DNA of 64,000 nt, taken from the NCBI GenBank assembly GCA_027475525.1, contig JAMWFC010000085.1:558001-622000 (forward strand), written 5' to 3'. Numbering within the stretch: the stretch's first letter is position 1; the number at the start of each line of letters is the position of its first letter. The notes below the pieces were generated by a model. It did not search any database. It worked only from the letters and a program-made list of their open reading frames with translations, and was not told the DNA's origin. This stretch comes from Macrolepiota albuminosa (Eukaryota > Basidiomycota > Agaricomycetes > Agaricales > Agaricaceae). A program made the position numbers and the translations under genes. Shown piece by piece: positions 46,073 to 58,026 of this stretch.

Positions 46073-47850
46073 AAAATAGATATCATGTGACCCTGTTTAA
46101 ATTACAAAAGAAGTTTGATTTATTGCTTGACAAAACCTTACTTTGTTTATCTTACAGTTTAGTAAATAACAATTAGCTAAGCAGGTCAAAAATTGCAAAC
46201 ATCTTAATGTTTATTGCACTAAGCAGGAGTCAAACCCACCTACTGCAACACACAATGAACACCAATGGATAATATTCCACTAGACCATCAATGCTTACTG
46301 TACACTGCTATAGTCTAAATAGATATCATGTCACTCTGTTTAAATTAGGACCTTACTTTGTTTATTATACTGTGTAGTAAATAACAATTAGCTAAGCAGG
46401 TCAAAAATTGCAAACATTTTAATGTTCATTGCACCAAGCAGGAGTCGAACCCACCTACTACAACACACAATGAAGACCAATGGATAATATTCCACTAGAT
46501 TATCGATGCTTACTGTTGATACAACGCTGTACCAGCAGTCAGGGACGCAACATGCACCAGAAGTCAAAATAAACATTTAATTATGGGCTGAAAACTGTAA
46601 GCCTCCTGGTAGCAGTCTCAACAAATTATATCTCCAAAAACACCCCAATAAATACACAGACAGTACAGAATAAAGGGCAGGGACCAGCTCAAGCTATCTA
46701 CTTAACAATAGTCCAACCACTGTAATGGGGAGGGGAAGCATGGGGGCTGGCAGAAGTGACGAAATGGGATCAATTTGTGATGATCTAGATCAAGATCAGA
46801 TCTGACAATGCCCGATTTGACATGACTGAAAGGGGAAAGGAAAAGAAGCATGGAGGGATGTCAAAAGAAGCATGGAATGCAGGGAAGCACTAAAAGGGGA
46901 AAGAAGGATCTATGAATGGGATCGTGCTAAATGGAGCTGAAGCAAATGGGGAAGTGGCAATCAGAGACATCCGGAGGAATGGTGGAACAAGAAGTTGAAT
47001 GGTGGAACTGGTGGCACCGAAACATGCCTCCCAAAAGGGAAATTGGACTATCAAATATGTTCTGGAGGCTGGGGAGTTGACAACAAAAGAGTCATGTGTA
47101 GATAGTGGTCTGTGCACCAGAAAAACAGTATAAATAGCCCAAGTTTAGTAGAGAATAGACAGGCAATTGATAGGCAAAGGCTCAGTGGTTCCCAGGGAGT
47201 GAATCACCTAGGCTAGAGTTTATTGAGCACCTCTTCTTGGAAGTCTATTGGAAAACAAAGGCTCGGTAGTTCTCAGGGAGTGAACTGCTTAGGCTGGAGT
47301 TGACTGAGAACCTTCTACTGCCCACCAGAGTATTTGATATTCTGAGAAGCACCCAATACACCAAGTTTATCATCAAGCAACAGTGTGGATTAGAGGGAAC
47401 TTTCTGAGTTACCAATAAGCCCCAGAACTACAGTAATACTTGCCACCAAGTACTACACTGTACACTGCTATAGTCTAAATAGATATCATGTCACTATGTT
47501 TAAATTGGGACCTTACTTTGTTTATCATACTGTGTAGTAAATAACAATTAGCTAAGCAGGTCAAAAATTCTAAACAGTGAGACGAAAATGCACTAGTAGG
47601 AATCGAACCCGTCTACTGCAAGACATAATAAAGACCAATGGATAATATTCCACTAGACCACCGATGCTTACTTTACATTGCTATGATGTAAATAAACATC
47701 AGTCTATTCTTCTGTGTGTGGTCAAAAATATTTGAGTTCGATCTCAATGCACTAGGGGGAGTCGAACCCACCTAATGCAAGATACAAGGAATACCAATGA
47801 GAAATATTCCACTACACCACAGACACTTCATGTATAATGCTATGGTGTAA
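46073..47850. repeat. Tandem array of about 240-bp units, each with a tRNA-like sequence (right subterminal)
   Basis: Four units run from about 46073, 46310, 47451 (continuing the one broken by a Gypsy insertion) and 47690. Each holds AGATATCATGTCAC-like and CTTACTTTGTTTAT-like blocks and then a minus-strand tRNA-like unit (46217-46305, 46431-46510, 47590-47668, 47747-47828) with A box TGGTCTAGTGG and B box GGTTCGA(C/T)TCC. Confidence 0.75.
46513..47458 (+). mobile_element. Gypsy LTR and 5' fragment inserted in the tRNA-like array
   Basis: It begins TGTTGATACAACGCTG, the same LTR start as Gy-D on the opposite strand at 25767, and shares its length with 25767-25050. The array sequence GCTTACTGTACACTGC, intact near 46290, is interrupted exactly here. 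There is no coding remnant of note. Confidence 0.7.
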
Positions 47851-47974
47851 ATCAATATCAGTCTAATATTGTCAATTCAATACAGATGCACCAGTTGCAG
47901 TAAAATCTCTATCCGTTCAAATTCTGTATGGGTCCGTTTGTGCACTACATGAACACCGTCCTGACTTGTAGCAA

Positions 47975-48056
47975 GCGCCTGTGGTACAATGGAATATTCA
48001 TCAATTGATATTTCATATTGTGCACAAGAAGTGGGTTCGACTCCCACTAGTTCACA
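47975..48056 (+). repeat. tRNA-like unit with perfect T-arm (right subterminal)
   Basis: GCGCCTGTGGTACAATGG precedes the core and a T-arm of 5 bp (GTGGG TTCGACT CCCAC). It is the inverted counterpart of 34098-34175. Confidence 0.6.
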
Positions 48057-48084
48057 TTATATAATAGCAGCAGGCCGCTGACGT

Positions 48085-48350
48085 CCGCTAGCGTCATGAA
48101 TTTGATCTGTTGAAAACTCCAGAGATTTCTGCAGTGGCATAAGATGGACGAGTTCGCGCATGTGGTCATTCCAGTGCTCATGACCAGTTGATAATACACT
48201 GTGGCGGGCTACCTTTGTGCTGGTCTTTGTAAAAAAAGTAGTCAGCCCTAGTGTATCGTCACTTGTCATGTGAACTGGAATGATCTCATGCGTCAACTCC
48301 TCCATCCTATCCCGCTTCAGTAATTGCTAGAGTTTTGGTCAGATCCACTA
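48085..48350. repeat. Imperfect palindrome with nested inner palindrome (right subterminal)
   Basis: Outer arms match those at 33900-34076. Inside lies a second foldback, arms about 48163-48212 and 48238-48300, sharing GTCATTCCAGT and its complement. It is about 90 bp longer than the left counterpart. Confidence 0.7.
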
Positions 48351-48633
48351 CCACAGGCGCATACTCCAGGTCAGTACAATGTATATGTAGAGCAAAAATG
48401 CACCCATATAAAAACACAGCATTAGTCCCTGTTAAGGTGAAGTAGGAGTAGAACCCACCACTGTACACAATATTGAATATCAATAAATGAATATTCTACT
48501 GAACCACTGGGACTGGTTGCACCGCTGATGTCAGCTGGCTCACATGCCGACGTCAGCTACCGTCTGCTACCGTCCGCTGGCATGCCAGCGGACAGCGGAC
48601 ACTCACGCACCCTCTTCTGCCCTTCCCCCTCTT

Positions 48634-48787
48634 TCTCCCCAGTGCCATCCTCTCCACTCCCCACACTACCTCACACGCCACCCCCGTCCACCACATGCAC
48701 CCCGCTTCCCTCTCCCCAGTGCCATCCTCTCCACTCCCCACACTACCTCACACGCCACCCCCGTCCACCACATGCACCCCGCTTCCC
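48634..48787. repeat. Perfect 77-bp tandem duplication in the right KDZ TIR
   Basis: Copies at 48634 and 48711 are identical; the left TIR lacks the second copy. Confidence 0.88.
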
Positions 48788-49327
48788 TCCTTCCCCCTGA
48801 CCTGATGTCCAACGTCTGCCACGTCCGCTGGGGTACCAGCAGACACCCACGCTCCTCCCCTTCCCCCTCTTTCTCCCCACCCCCATCCCTCTTCTGCCAC
48901 CCCCCACGCTCCCGAGACGCCACCCCATGCAGCGGACACCCACGCACCCCGTTTCCTTCTCTCCCGCCCTGATGCCGGACGATGCCGGACGATGCCGGGG
49001 GTTGCCGACGGATTCCCGTGGATTCCGACGGATACCAGCGGATATCCGGCGGATGCCGACGGATGCACGACGGATGCCGACGGATGCCGACGGATGCCAG
49101 CGGGTCACGACGGCTGCCGGCGAACTCCGACGGATGCCAGCTGATGGCCAGCTGATGGCCAGCTGATGGCTGCTGATGCCAACGCCCCTTTCAGGCCACA
49201 AAAACTCTTTTGGGAGGTATGCCACCCCCCTTCCACCTCAAAAAATCCATACGGGAACCTGCGGAAACATAGGTGGGCGTCCATTCATTGTGTTATCCGA
49301 CCTTTGAATCTATCTGTTAGTAACGGA

Positions 49328-49406
49328 CCTGTGGTGCAACGGTTAAATGTGCGTTCCGTTGCTGGAGGCTTTCCCAAGGCCGGGGGTTCGATTCCCCCCC
49401 CACAGG
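49328..49406 (+). tRNA. tRNA-like sequence in right TIR
   Basis: The same 79-nt unit as 32848-32926: acceptor-like CCTGTGG/CCACAGG, A box TGGTGCAACGG, B box GGTTCGATTCC, G-C rich T-arm. By eye the two copies are identical over the unit while surrounding TIR sequence has diverged. Confidence 0.5.
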
Positions 49407-50028
49407 CATACGGCAGGCAAGACGAAGTTACTTTTTTCCTTGGTCCAACCAGACTCCATGGACCTGCATAGGCCTCTGTGGATGTCCGCTGGTGTCCTGC
49501 GCAGGCCTGGGAGGGCCTGCATAGGTTTGAGTCCGTCGACGTACGTCTGCGTGGATGTCCACTGGTGGCTTGCATAGGCCTGCGTAAATTTTCAGGGCCC
49601 TTTCGTGGACATACGCTGGTGTTGGGGGTGGGAAAAGGATGGAAGGGGAGACACGCAGCCTCGAGTTATTGCGGGGAGGAATGGAGAGGGGAGGGAAGTG
49701 GGGAACCTCGAGGAGGGTTTATTCATGCCATGAAGTCCGCCAATGGAGGAGGTTTTCACTCGTGTGCTGATGCCCGCCAGCGGCCGCTGACACACATTGA
49801 CGTCTGCTAGTGTCCGCTGGCATCCACCAGGCCTGCATGCGCATGTGTGTGCCTGCCTTTTATCGATTCACTGGACTGTGTCATACAGCACATTGTGACA
49901 CGTCCGTGGCTCTATATTCTATGGCACTGTGGGGACTGCTCCGCTCCAGTGTAGCGGACTCCGCTGGACACGTATGGTACAGCACAAAGTGGGCTCCCGT
50001 ACAACGTATGACACGTACCGTTGTGATG

Positions 50029-50390
50029 CCCTACCCTGAGATGGCAACAAACATGTTGCAATGGACGTGTACAACAGCGACTACTACACTTGTGATGATG
50101 AGGACAAATACTTGTTTGCACTGATGGAGTGCCGTAGAGATCAATGCATCTAAATGAGACATGTCACACTGCAGAAGGCAACTAATAAGTTGCAGCAGCC
50201 ACGATATACTCCTGAAGAGAAGAAGTGCTTGGTCATCTACATTGATGTCAATGAACATCTGGCCTGGACCTTGTGGGACTCAGGAAGAACCACTATGGAC
50301 ATTACACCCCAGTTTGCTCACGTCAACACAATACGTGTCCACAAGTTGGAGGAGCTATTGATGCTCCAGTTGGGGACCATAGAAAGCCAC
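50029..50390 (+). pseudogene. Gy-B protease N-terminal segment
   Basis: AMDVYNSDYYTCDDEDKYLF and ECLVIY-like IYIDVNEHLAWTLWDSG then DITPQFAHVNTIRV match the Gy-G protease region (VDVNGHKAWTLWDS, GITPQFAHM). WTLWDSG carries the aspartic protease-type D-S-G. It is bounded by the KDZ element on the left and by the Gy-G LTR on the right. Confidence 0.75.
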
Positions 50391-50624
50391 TGTAGCATAG
50401 TCCGTTATGTGGCATTGGCCACATAGCTTTTACTTAGTATAGCCTTAGACTATTATATTATAATTATTATAATATAATAATATTTACATAATTATAAATA
50501 GGTAGATACTTGCTGCTTATTAAGCAGCTTATTTTGTGTTTATACTACATAGTCAATAGACTGGACTGGTCTGATTCTGTGCAGTGTGAACCTTAAGCTC
50601 TCACACAGCTGTAACTTCGTTACA
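50391..50624 (+). repeat. 5' LTR of Gy-G
   Basis: It begins TGTAGCATAG and ends CTTCGTTACA, with an AT-rich palindromic core. Confidence 0.88.
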
Positions 50625-50713
50625 TTTTTTTGAATCTGCCAGCTAGGATCTATTGCCTAGCATCCAACGTCAGTCGCTGAGTTTGTTGACAGCAAATTTC
50701 AAACAGGGGATCA

Positions 50714-53225
50714 ATGAGTAATCCCATACCTGCAGTGTCCACTGATGGTGGGTGGAATGCCCATGACATACGGGAAGACCCAGCAGACACACAGGACATG
50801 CCAGTGTCCAATATGGGTCAGTCAAGACCCAAGGCTCGAGACCGAGGTCAGAGCACCAACCTGCCCAGGAATGAGAGTGAGGCCCAGAGAGCTGAGAGCT
50901 CACAACAGGATGGCCAGCCACAGCCATGGGACAAGATGCCAGGGGGATTAACTCCCCCAGTTACGCAGCTGCCAGGAGGACTGTGATGGTCCAGCTGGTT
51001 AGCCTCCAAAGGGCCCACTGATGAAGGCCGGCAGTCAACAGGTGTCCAGGGCACCTCAGGAGACACCGAGTTATCAGTACCAACTGGGGGACCTATTCCC
51101 CTGAGCCGGAGTAGTGGGGCCAGGCAGGCTGCAGCAGGCTCAATGCCTACCAGGATAGCGGAAGCCCACATAGAGGAGGTACTGGAGGAGGCTGCGATTC
51201 CTGAAGTAGCCTGTGCAGGAGATTGCTTCCCATGCACACCAGCAGTGGAGGAGGTTCTGGAGGTTGCAGAGCTCCCAGAGGAGGCAATTGAGTTGTCTAG
51301 TGACGACAATACTGGAGCAGAGGAGCAATGGTTGAAAACCGTGTACACCATGCACTTGCAGGTGTTCTGGAATCTACACCCAGAGGTGATGAAATACACC
51401 ACCCAGGTGCGACTTGAGCGTTACGCTTCAGCACATATAGTAGCACTTAGATGACAAGGGCATGAAGTACCCAATGTATTCAGTACTAAAGATACTGATT
51501 TAATAGTGAGAGTTCTCACTATGGAACTCCAGATGTATTTGCAGCGGAAGGCCGCAAGGCAATTGGGGGTGTCAACCTCCTGGAGCCACACATCCAAGGA
51601 ATGCTTGGCATGTCGTAATCAAGACGTTGGAGTTGAGCTAGTGGAAGCACTAGCATGGGTGCAGGAAGTGCCCAAAATAAAACTGGTGAGTACCTTCTAT
51701 ACTCCAGCAGGACAAGGGTGGCATGAGGAGCCCCCACACATGCGTAACCAAGACCTTACACGATAGTACCACATTTAAGGTTGAGAGCAAGGCATCTGTG
51801 ATGCTGCATGTGCCAATGGCAGACATGTTGAGCGACAGAGTCACATATCAACATATGCGCAATGGTGACCTCAGGACTAAGGGACAATCCCTTATTGACA
51901 ATCAAGGCATTGTATTTGAGGGCACTAAGCCCATTGACGAGATGTGTTGTCAGTTCATAATGTAGGGCTAGGAGAATCAAGCTTCTCCAGAACCAGGGTG
52001 GTGCAATGATCATGATTGAGGAGACTTCCTTGATCAAGATGGCGCCACCAGATGTGATGCCCCTGGTAACGGCCAAGATGAACGCCCTAGGTTGATTTCC
52101 TGAGATGAGGGCAATTTTGCCCACAGTCAAGGAGGCTCGGGACATCCACTGCAGGGTGGATGAGGGAAGTGTCTTCCCCAAGCCGCTGATTTAGTGACTA
52201 GATCTCCAGGCCAGTGGGAGGCCATCCAGATGCATCATGAAGCCATGCACAATTGCCTGCATTGAGTAGTCAATGATGCTCTGGGGGTAATCTTATGGTT
52301 ATCAGATGGGGTGAAGCTGCGTAAAGCAGATAGTAGGCACATTCATGCCTACACAGGCATGTCCAAGTTTAGTGACTTGGAGGACTGGGCAATAGATGTA
52401 TGTACCCACCTTGCCATGTGCTTATACGGAGGTGACCATATGGAACGAGAACAAATCTTCATTCTGCCTGAGTTCTTGGCCAGAGAGGCCATGGGGTGGT
52501 TTCAACAAGCAGTATTGCACGTCAACCAGGTCCAGTATGAGTGGATGTTCAAGAGAGTCCTTAAAGGACTGTATAATCAATTCATGCACCCCTCAATGCT
52601 ACAGGATGCAAGGTGGGACTTCCAGTCTGCCAAGTACACCAAGAAGTTGGGAGTACAAGGGTTCTACAATACTCTTAATAACCATGCCCAGAACATGGCA
52701 GTATACCTGGATGGGTATATGATGCTCAAAACATTCTTGGATGATATTCCAGCAAACATGCGCCACTATTTGATATGCGAGGATGGGCTGTCTCCAGAGG
52801 TCAACAATGTGGAAGAGTTTGTGGCATATGCCATCAGGTATGAGCAGTCCCTTAAGACTGCTAACCACTATGAGCATTGTAGTGGCCACAAAGGGGGAAG
52901 CAGGCAACTACCGCCTGCTGGGGCACCCTCACAGGGTCAGCATGTGGGGACCTTCTTGGCCAAAAAGGCCAACTTGGATTGTGACCACAACATGCAGTTT
53001 GTGGTATGCAGAACTCTTGCAGCAAATCAAGAGCAAAGCTGCCCACAACCGGAGCAGGTGCCAGACAGAGAACATCCTAAACCAAGGCCAGAATTCAAGC
53101 CAGCCAACCCATCTGGTCAGACAGGGACCTGTTTCACATGTGGCCAGCCAGGCCACTATACTACCAATTGCCCTGCAAAGACGGGAGCCCTGAGAAAGGG
53201 GTATACACCCTGTGCCCACCTTTGA
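50714..53225 (+). pseudogene. Gag of Gy-G
   Basis: From ATG 50714 (MSNPIPAVSTDGG) a charged, disordered N-terminus is followed by frame-broken sequence. The capsid region at 52311-52880 is open (FSDLEDWAIDVCTHLA, MLKTFLDDIPANMRH), and a CCHC knuckle CFTCGQPGHYTTNC lies near 53140. Stops at about 50984, 51452, 51764 and 51963 break the N-terminal half. Confidence 0.82.
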
Positions 53226-53534
53226 GCTGCACATACTGCAGCCACGAGTGGGAGTGATGGAGACATCTCCACCAAGTCTGAGGCTAAGCACCCCACGAAT
53301 GACCAAGAGCCCCCAGAGGAGGCATCGGGTGCCAAGCCTGAGAGTGTGGTTGTGGAGGGGGAGGAGTACATCACAGTCGACGTATATGACAATGTCTATG
53401 ACAACAAGTACTACAGTCACAACAGCGACTCTGAGTGCCTAGCAGCAATGATGGATTGGCCGTTCTCAAACAATCACAACAAAAATAACATTGTTCAGAT
53501 GAAGAAGGTGATTCTTCATTGAGCAGAGGGTACT

Positions 53535-56500
53535 TTGCAGCACCTTACATCAAAATGGGCAGACAAGGAGTGTCTGATCTCATATGTGGATGTAAATGGC
53601 CACAAAGCCTGGACTTTATGGGACTCCAGGAGTACTACTTTAGGTATAACACCTCAGTTTGCCCACATGTACAGAATTTCCATACAGGAGTTAGATACGC
53701 CTTTGGCATTGCAGCTGGGCACCATAGGAAGCCATGCTATGGTGCAGTATGGGACAAATGTAACTGTTCAGACACTGGGCTCACGTAGCCAGAAATACAT
53801 GGATGTAGCGAACTTTGATCGCTATAATATGATACTGGGCATGCCATTCATGCAGCGTAACAAAGTCATGCTAGACTTTGAGCACTGTCAGGTGCTATTG
53901 AATGGGAAAGTGATCCCAGCTGAATGGGCTACAGCAGACGACACTGATAATCATCTGCAATGTCACCGCACTATGGAGAAGCGCAAGGATTCTCCATAAC
54001 TCAGCCGGCGCAAAGTGCTGGTGGTGGAGAATGTGGATGAGGAAGTGCAGGCCATGCCTGGACTGAGCTCAGACCACAATGTGGTGATGATGAGCAAGGA
54101 GGAGTATCAAGCCTCCAAGATGAGAGACAAGCAAATACTCACTCCTGATGAATGAGGCGCAAAGCCTCCAGATAGATGACAGCAGAAGGCAAAAAAGCCT
54201 GAGGACTCAGTAGATGTATGTCTACCTACATCCTCCCGAGTCAAGTTAGATGACTTGAGGGACAGCAACTGAGAGGCAGAAGCCTCATCTTGTGAAGACA
54301 CACGGTCCTTATGGGAGCAACCAGCTCCCCTTTCTGAGTATGACTGGGCATACGATCCTCAAATGCTGCAGGAGTGGAATGAACTGGTGGCAGCCACATG
54401 TGTGCAAAATGTGCACCAGCAATAGACAACCATCACACCAGCATATTGCCAGCCAGCATTGGATGAAGTGTCCGTAGTGTATTCACTTGTACCTGAAGGA
54501 AAGAGCCTCGTGGCTTGTAAGGCAGTGGTAGTGGATTTCCCACTGAGACTGCATATATCCAATGACAGTGTTACTTGGGTGCTCACAATGCATGAGCAAT
54601 ATACACCTCAGCCTCAGCCACCATCAGATATGGTGGAGGTACTTCTCCCAGTGCATCTGAAGGGGAAACAGAAGGCGACAAGCATTTGTGAGGAAGATAT
54701 ACCTTGGTTGCATCAGCAATGGCAAGAAGAATTTGCTGATATGGTCAATGGGACCAAGGAGAAGCTCCCACCATGGCAGGAAGTGAACCATGAGATTAAT
54801 CTCATAGACAAGAGCAAGCAATACAAGTATGACTTGCTGCGCTGTCCATGCACACTCCAGGAGCAATTACACAATAAAACTAATTGCTATTTGAATGCTT
54901 AGTGGTAGTCACCATGCACCACTGCTCAGGCTGCACCATTACTGTGCATCCTGAAGAAGGATGGAACCCTTTGAACGGCTCTCAATGCACATCAGCGCAA
55001 TGATAATACCATAAAGGATGTAACTCCAGGAGGTAATTTGGGAAGATGTGGCTCGAGCGAAGTATTGCTCAAAGATTGACCTTACTGACACCTACAAGCA
55101 GGTGCACATTTGCACCAAAGACATATCCAAGACCATGTTCATAATGTAGATTGGGGACTGTAACACCCCCGCAACCTTTCAGAGGTTAATGACCTCTATA
55201 TTTTGAGACGTGATAGGACACTTTATGCACGTCTACTTAGATGACAGATTCCATGGAGGAGCATGAGCAGCACCTCAGAGTCGTATTTGAATAACTGCAC
55301 AAGTACAAGTTGTACCTGAAATGGAAGAAGTGTGAGCTTTATGCTCAAAGTATAGACTGCCTAGGGCATGTCATCAATGAATGGGGCATCCACCCCAATC
55401 AGGACAAGCTCGACTGCATTCAGGAGTGGCGTATGCCACAAAACTACAATGACATTCAATGATTTGTTGGCCTTGTCAATTACATATTGAGCTTCTTGCC
55501 TGACGTCACTGCCTATACTGTGCCACTTATGCCCTGACGCAGAATGGGTCACCATTCAACTGGAGGCTGCTGCACCAGCGGTGCTTCAAAATGGTCAAAC
55601 AGATCTGTACAAAAACTCTGGTTATTTGACCAATCAACCCTAGACAGGGCGAGCCTATTTGGCTCATTTGCGACGCCTCTAAGACAGGTGTCAGAGCATG
55701 TATGGCCAGGGAAGTAGCTGGAAGACTTGTGGGCCAGCCAGGTTCATGTCAAAGAAGTTCATGACTGCCCAGCAAAACTATGCTGTGCATGAGCTAGAGA
55801 CCCTAGCTATCCTTGAGGCCCTCCTCAAGTGGGAGGATAAGCTGATGGGATACCCCATCCATACCATAACCAATCACAAGGCACTTAAGTTCTTCAAAAC
55901 TCAGATGAACTTGTCACTGCATCAGCAATGGTGGATTGACTACATGTTGAGATACCAGTTTGACATCACCTATGTTAAAGGTGAACTCAATAAAGTGGCA
56001 GACTGCCTGTCTCGCTACTTTGAGAGTGATGTAGTCAATGAGGCTCATGAGCCTCACAAGTACATGCAGGCAGATTGCCGCATAGATCCAGACAGGGAGG
56101 ATCTCCCTCTCCACTGGTACCAGGAGATCAGAGAACATGTCTTGGACGTACGCACAATGTGCAATGATGAACGCAGGCAAAGTGCTCGCCTCAGCAAGCA
56201 GCATGAGAAGCAGGACTTGGCCACCTAGCTACTCAAGGAGCACGAAGTCATGGAACAAGCATCAGCTGGGGAACCTGAGTGCCCCAATCAACCCTTCACT
56301 TTGGCTGAAATGCTGGAAGGCAAATTGCCTTCATCTCAGCCATGGGCAACGACGACTTCCATATGGAAGTGGTGCAGGAGTATGAACGTGACTCACTCTT
56401 TGCTGAGATTATCATCAATCCCAACGATCACCCTCAGTTCAGGCAGGGGCCTGACGGACTGATCACAATGGCAAACTGTCAAGAAGTGGCAGTAGTTTGC

Positions 56501-57923
56501 CTTCCCCATATGCGAGCGACTGTAACACAGGTACTAGACCAGGCCCATGCCCTAGTGGGGCACTTCAGTGCCACATGGACGTTGGGATACATCTGTAGAT
56601 GGTATTGGTGGCCATGCATGGCCTAGGAGGTTACCAAGTTCTGCGCATCATGCGCAGCATGTCAGAGGGCAAAGCTGCCCTCTGGAGTTCTGGCCGGGAA
56701 GCTACACCAGCTACCCATGCTGGTAAAGCCTTGGGACTCCATTGGAATGGACTTTATAGGTCCCTTTCCCAAGTCTAGAGGATTTGACTACCTCTGGGTG
56801 GTTATATGTTGCATGACAAGCATGGTGCACCTTATACCGGTGCACACAGCACTGATGGCTAAGGAGCTGTCATGGATCTACCTCAGGGAGATCATTAGGC
56901 TACATGGGCTGCCTAGTACCATTGTGAGCAACCGTGACTCAAAATTCACATTGCAATGGTGGAGGGAGCTCCACAAGCTGTTAGGAGCTAGACTCCTCAT
57001 GTCAATGTCATTCCATCCTCAAACGGATGGGCAGACTAAGCAGGCCAACTGCAGTATAGGTCAGATCCTGAGGGCAGTTGTTTGCTCTGATCAACGAGAC
57101 TGGGTGGACTGGTGTTCACTCACTGAGTTTGCAATTAAGCAGGCCAACTGCAGTATAGGTCAGATCCTGAGGGCAGTTGTTTGCCCTGATCAACAAGACT
57201 GGGTGGACTGGTGTCCACTCACATGCAAGTATTTTGGAGATGACAGGGTATGCACCCTTTGAGCTCAATGGAGGGTACTTGCCCTCCATGCTGCACGAAA
57301 TTCATGCGGATGTGGTAGCCCACTGAGGCATAGTCAAGTTTGCCAGGCAGGCCCTGGAGAACATTGCGGTGGCACATGATGCCATCATAGAGACGTGAGT
57401 CTTTCAAGTGAAAAATGCCAATCACTGTAGGCAAACAGATCTGCTCATATCAGTGGGAGCATTGGTCTACCTGTCAATGCATAACCTGAGGCTTCCAAAG
57501 GGACGGGCTAGTAAACTATGCCTGAGATGAGTAGGCCCATACCGCATGCTAGACGCAGAGCCAAGTACCTCCAACTATGTGCTGGAGCTGCCTCAGGCAT
57601 TACAGGAACAACAAATTGTTCCAAAGTTCCATGTGTTGCTGTTGTGACTATAGAGTGCATCAGACAACACATTATTCCCTAACAGGGTGACCCTGGGCCT
57701 CTATGACTTTGGGGCATGAGACGATGACAAATGGTTTGTTGAGTGCATCATAGGGCACTGGTGGACTGAGCAAAATATGCTTGAGTTTGAGGTATGATGG
57801 TCCCTTGGAGATACAACATGGGAGCTATACTCCCATTGCTCCAAGCTGGCGGCACTTGACCATTATTTGGAGTTGAAGGGCGTTAAGCACCCACATCAGT
57901 TAGGTAAGTGTGCCAGCACTTAA
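53535..57923 (+). pseudogene. Pol of Gy-G (protease, RT, RNase H, integrase, chromodomain)
   Basis: Protease block YVDVNGHKAWTLWDS...MILGMPFM at 53590-53860; the RT region 54900-55680 has many stops; RNase H is open at 55698-56228 (TLAILEALLKWEDKL); integrase spans 56340-57240 and a degraded chromodomain ends at the TAA at 57921-57923. The integrase shows a diverged, in-frame 99-bp tandem duplication (57037/57136), and its catalytic Glu motif QTERAN is QTKQAN here, so Glu is replaced by Lys. CpG sites present in Gy-A are mostly TpG or CpA. Confidence 0.85.
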
Positions 57924-58026
57924 TTTGATCGGCAATGCCAATTGTGGCTTGGTTGAGTTGGTCAGCAACTGTGGCTGAGACACATCTAAAATTTGAAATT
58001 TCTTTTTTCCCTTTCTTTCCTCAACC

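Larger units (their letters stand above)
32226..50028. mobile_element. 17.8-kb KDZ-type DNA transposon with about 1.6-kb TIRs
   Basis: The ends are inverted copies: CATCACAACGG at 32226 and CCGTTGTGATG ending at 50028, with homology running about 1.6 kb inward on each side. It carries four spliced genes, including a KDZ transposase with CxC2-like cluster. Flanking sequence is Gy-B coding DNA on both sides, which defines the insertion. I find no clear target-site duplication; if the ends are CACAACGG/CCGTTGTG, only a 2-bp AT repeat remains. A Gypsy fragment (46513-47458) has later inserted into it. Several 77-bp artefacts add about 0.6 kb to the length. Confidence 0.85.
48430..50028 (-). repeat. 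Right TIR of the KDZ element
   Basis: It is the reverse-complement counterpart of 32226-33820 and ends CCGTTGTGATG. It has one exact 77-bp duplication at 48634/48711 and a tRNA-like unit at 49328. Confidence 0.88.

Noticed and set aside
46890..47117. Minus-strand 75-codon open frame inside the Gypsy fragment
   Set aside because: It lies in LTR sequence and has no counterpart in the homologous fragment at 25100-25767.
48528..48972. Overlapping Pro/Ser/Cys-rich open frames in the right TIR (and their mirror in the left TIR)
   Set aside because: They come from low-complexity CCG/CCAC-rich repeat DNA, occur in several frames at once and have no start context or motif.
32226..50028. A TET/JBP dioxygenase gene, as reported near some KDZ elements
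   Set aside because: No frame in the element shows the HxD...H dioxygenase pattern or similar sequence.
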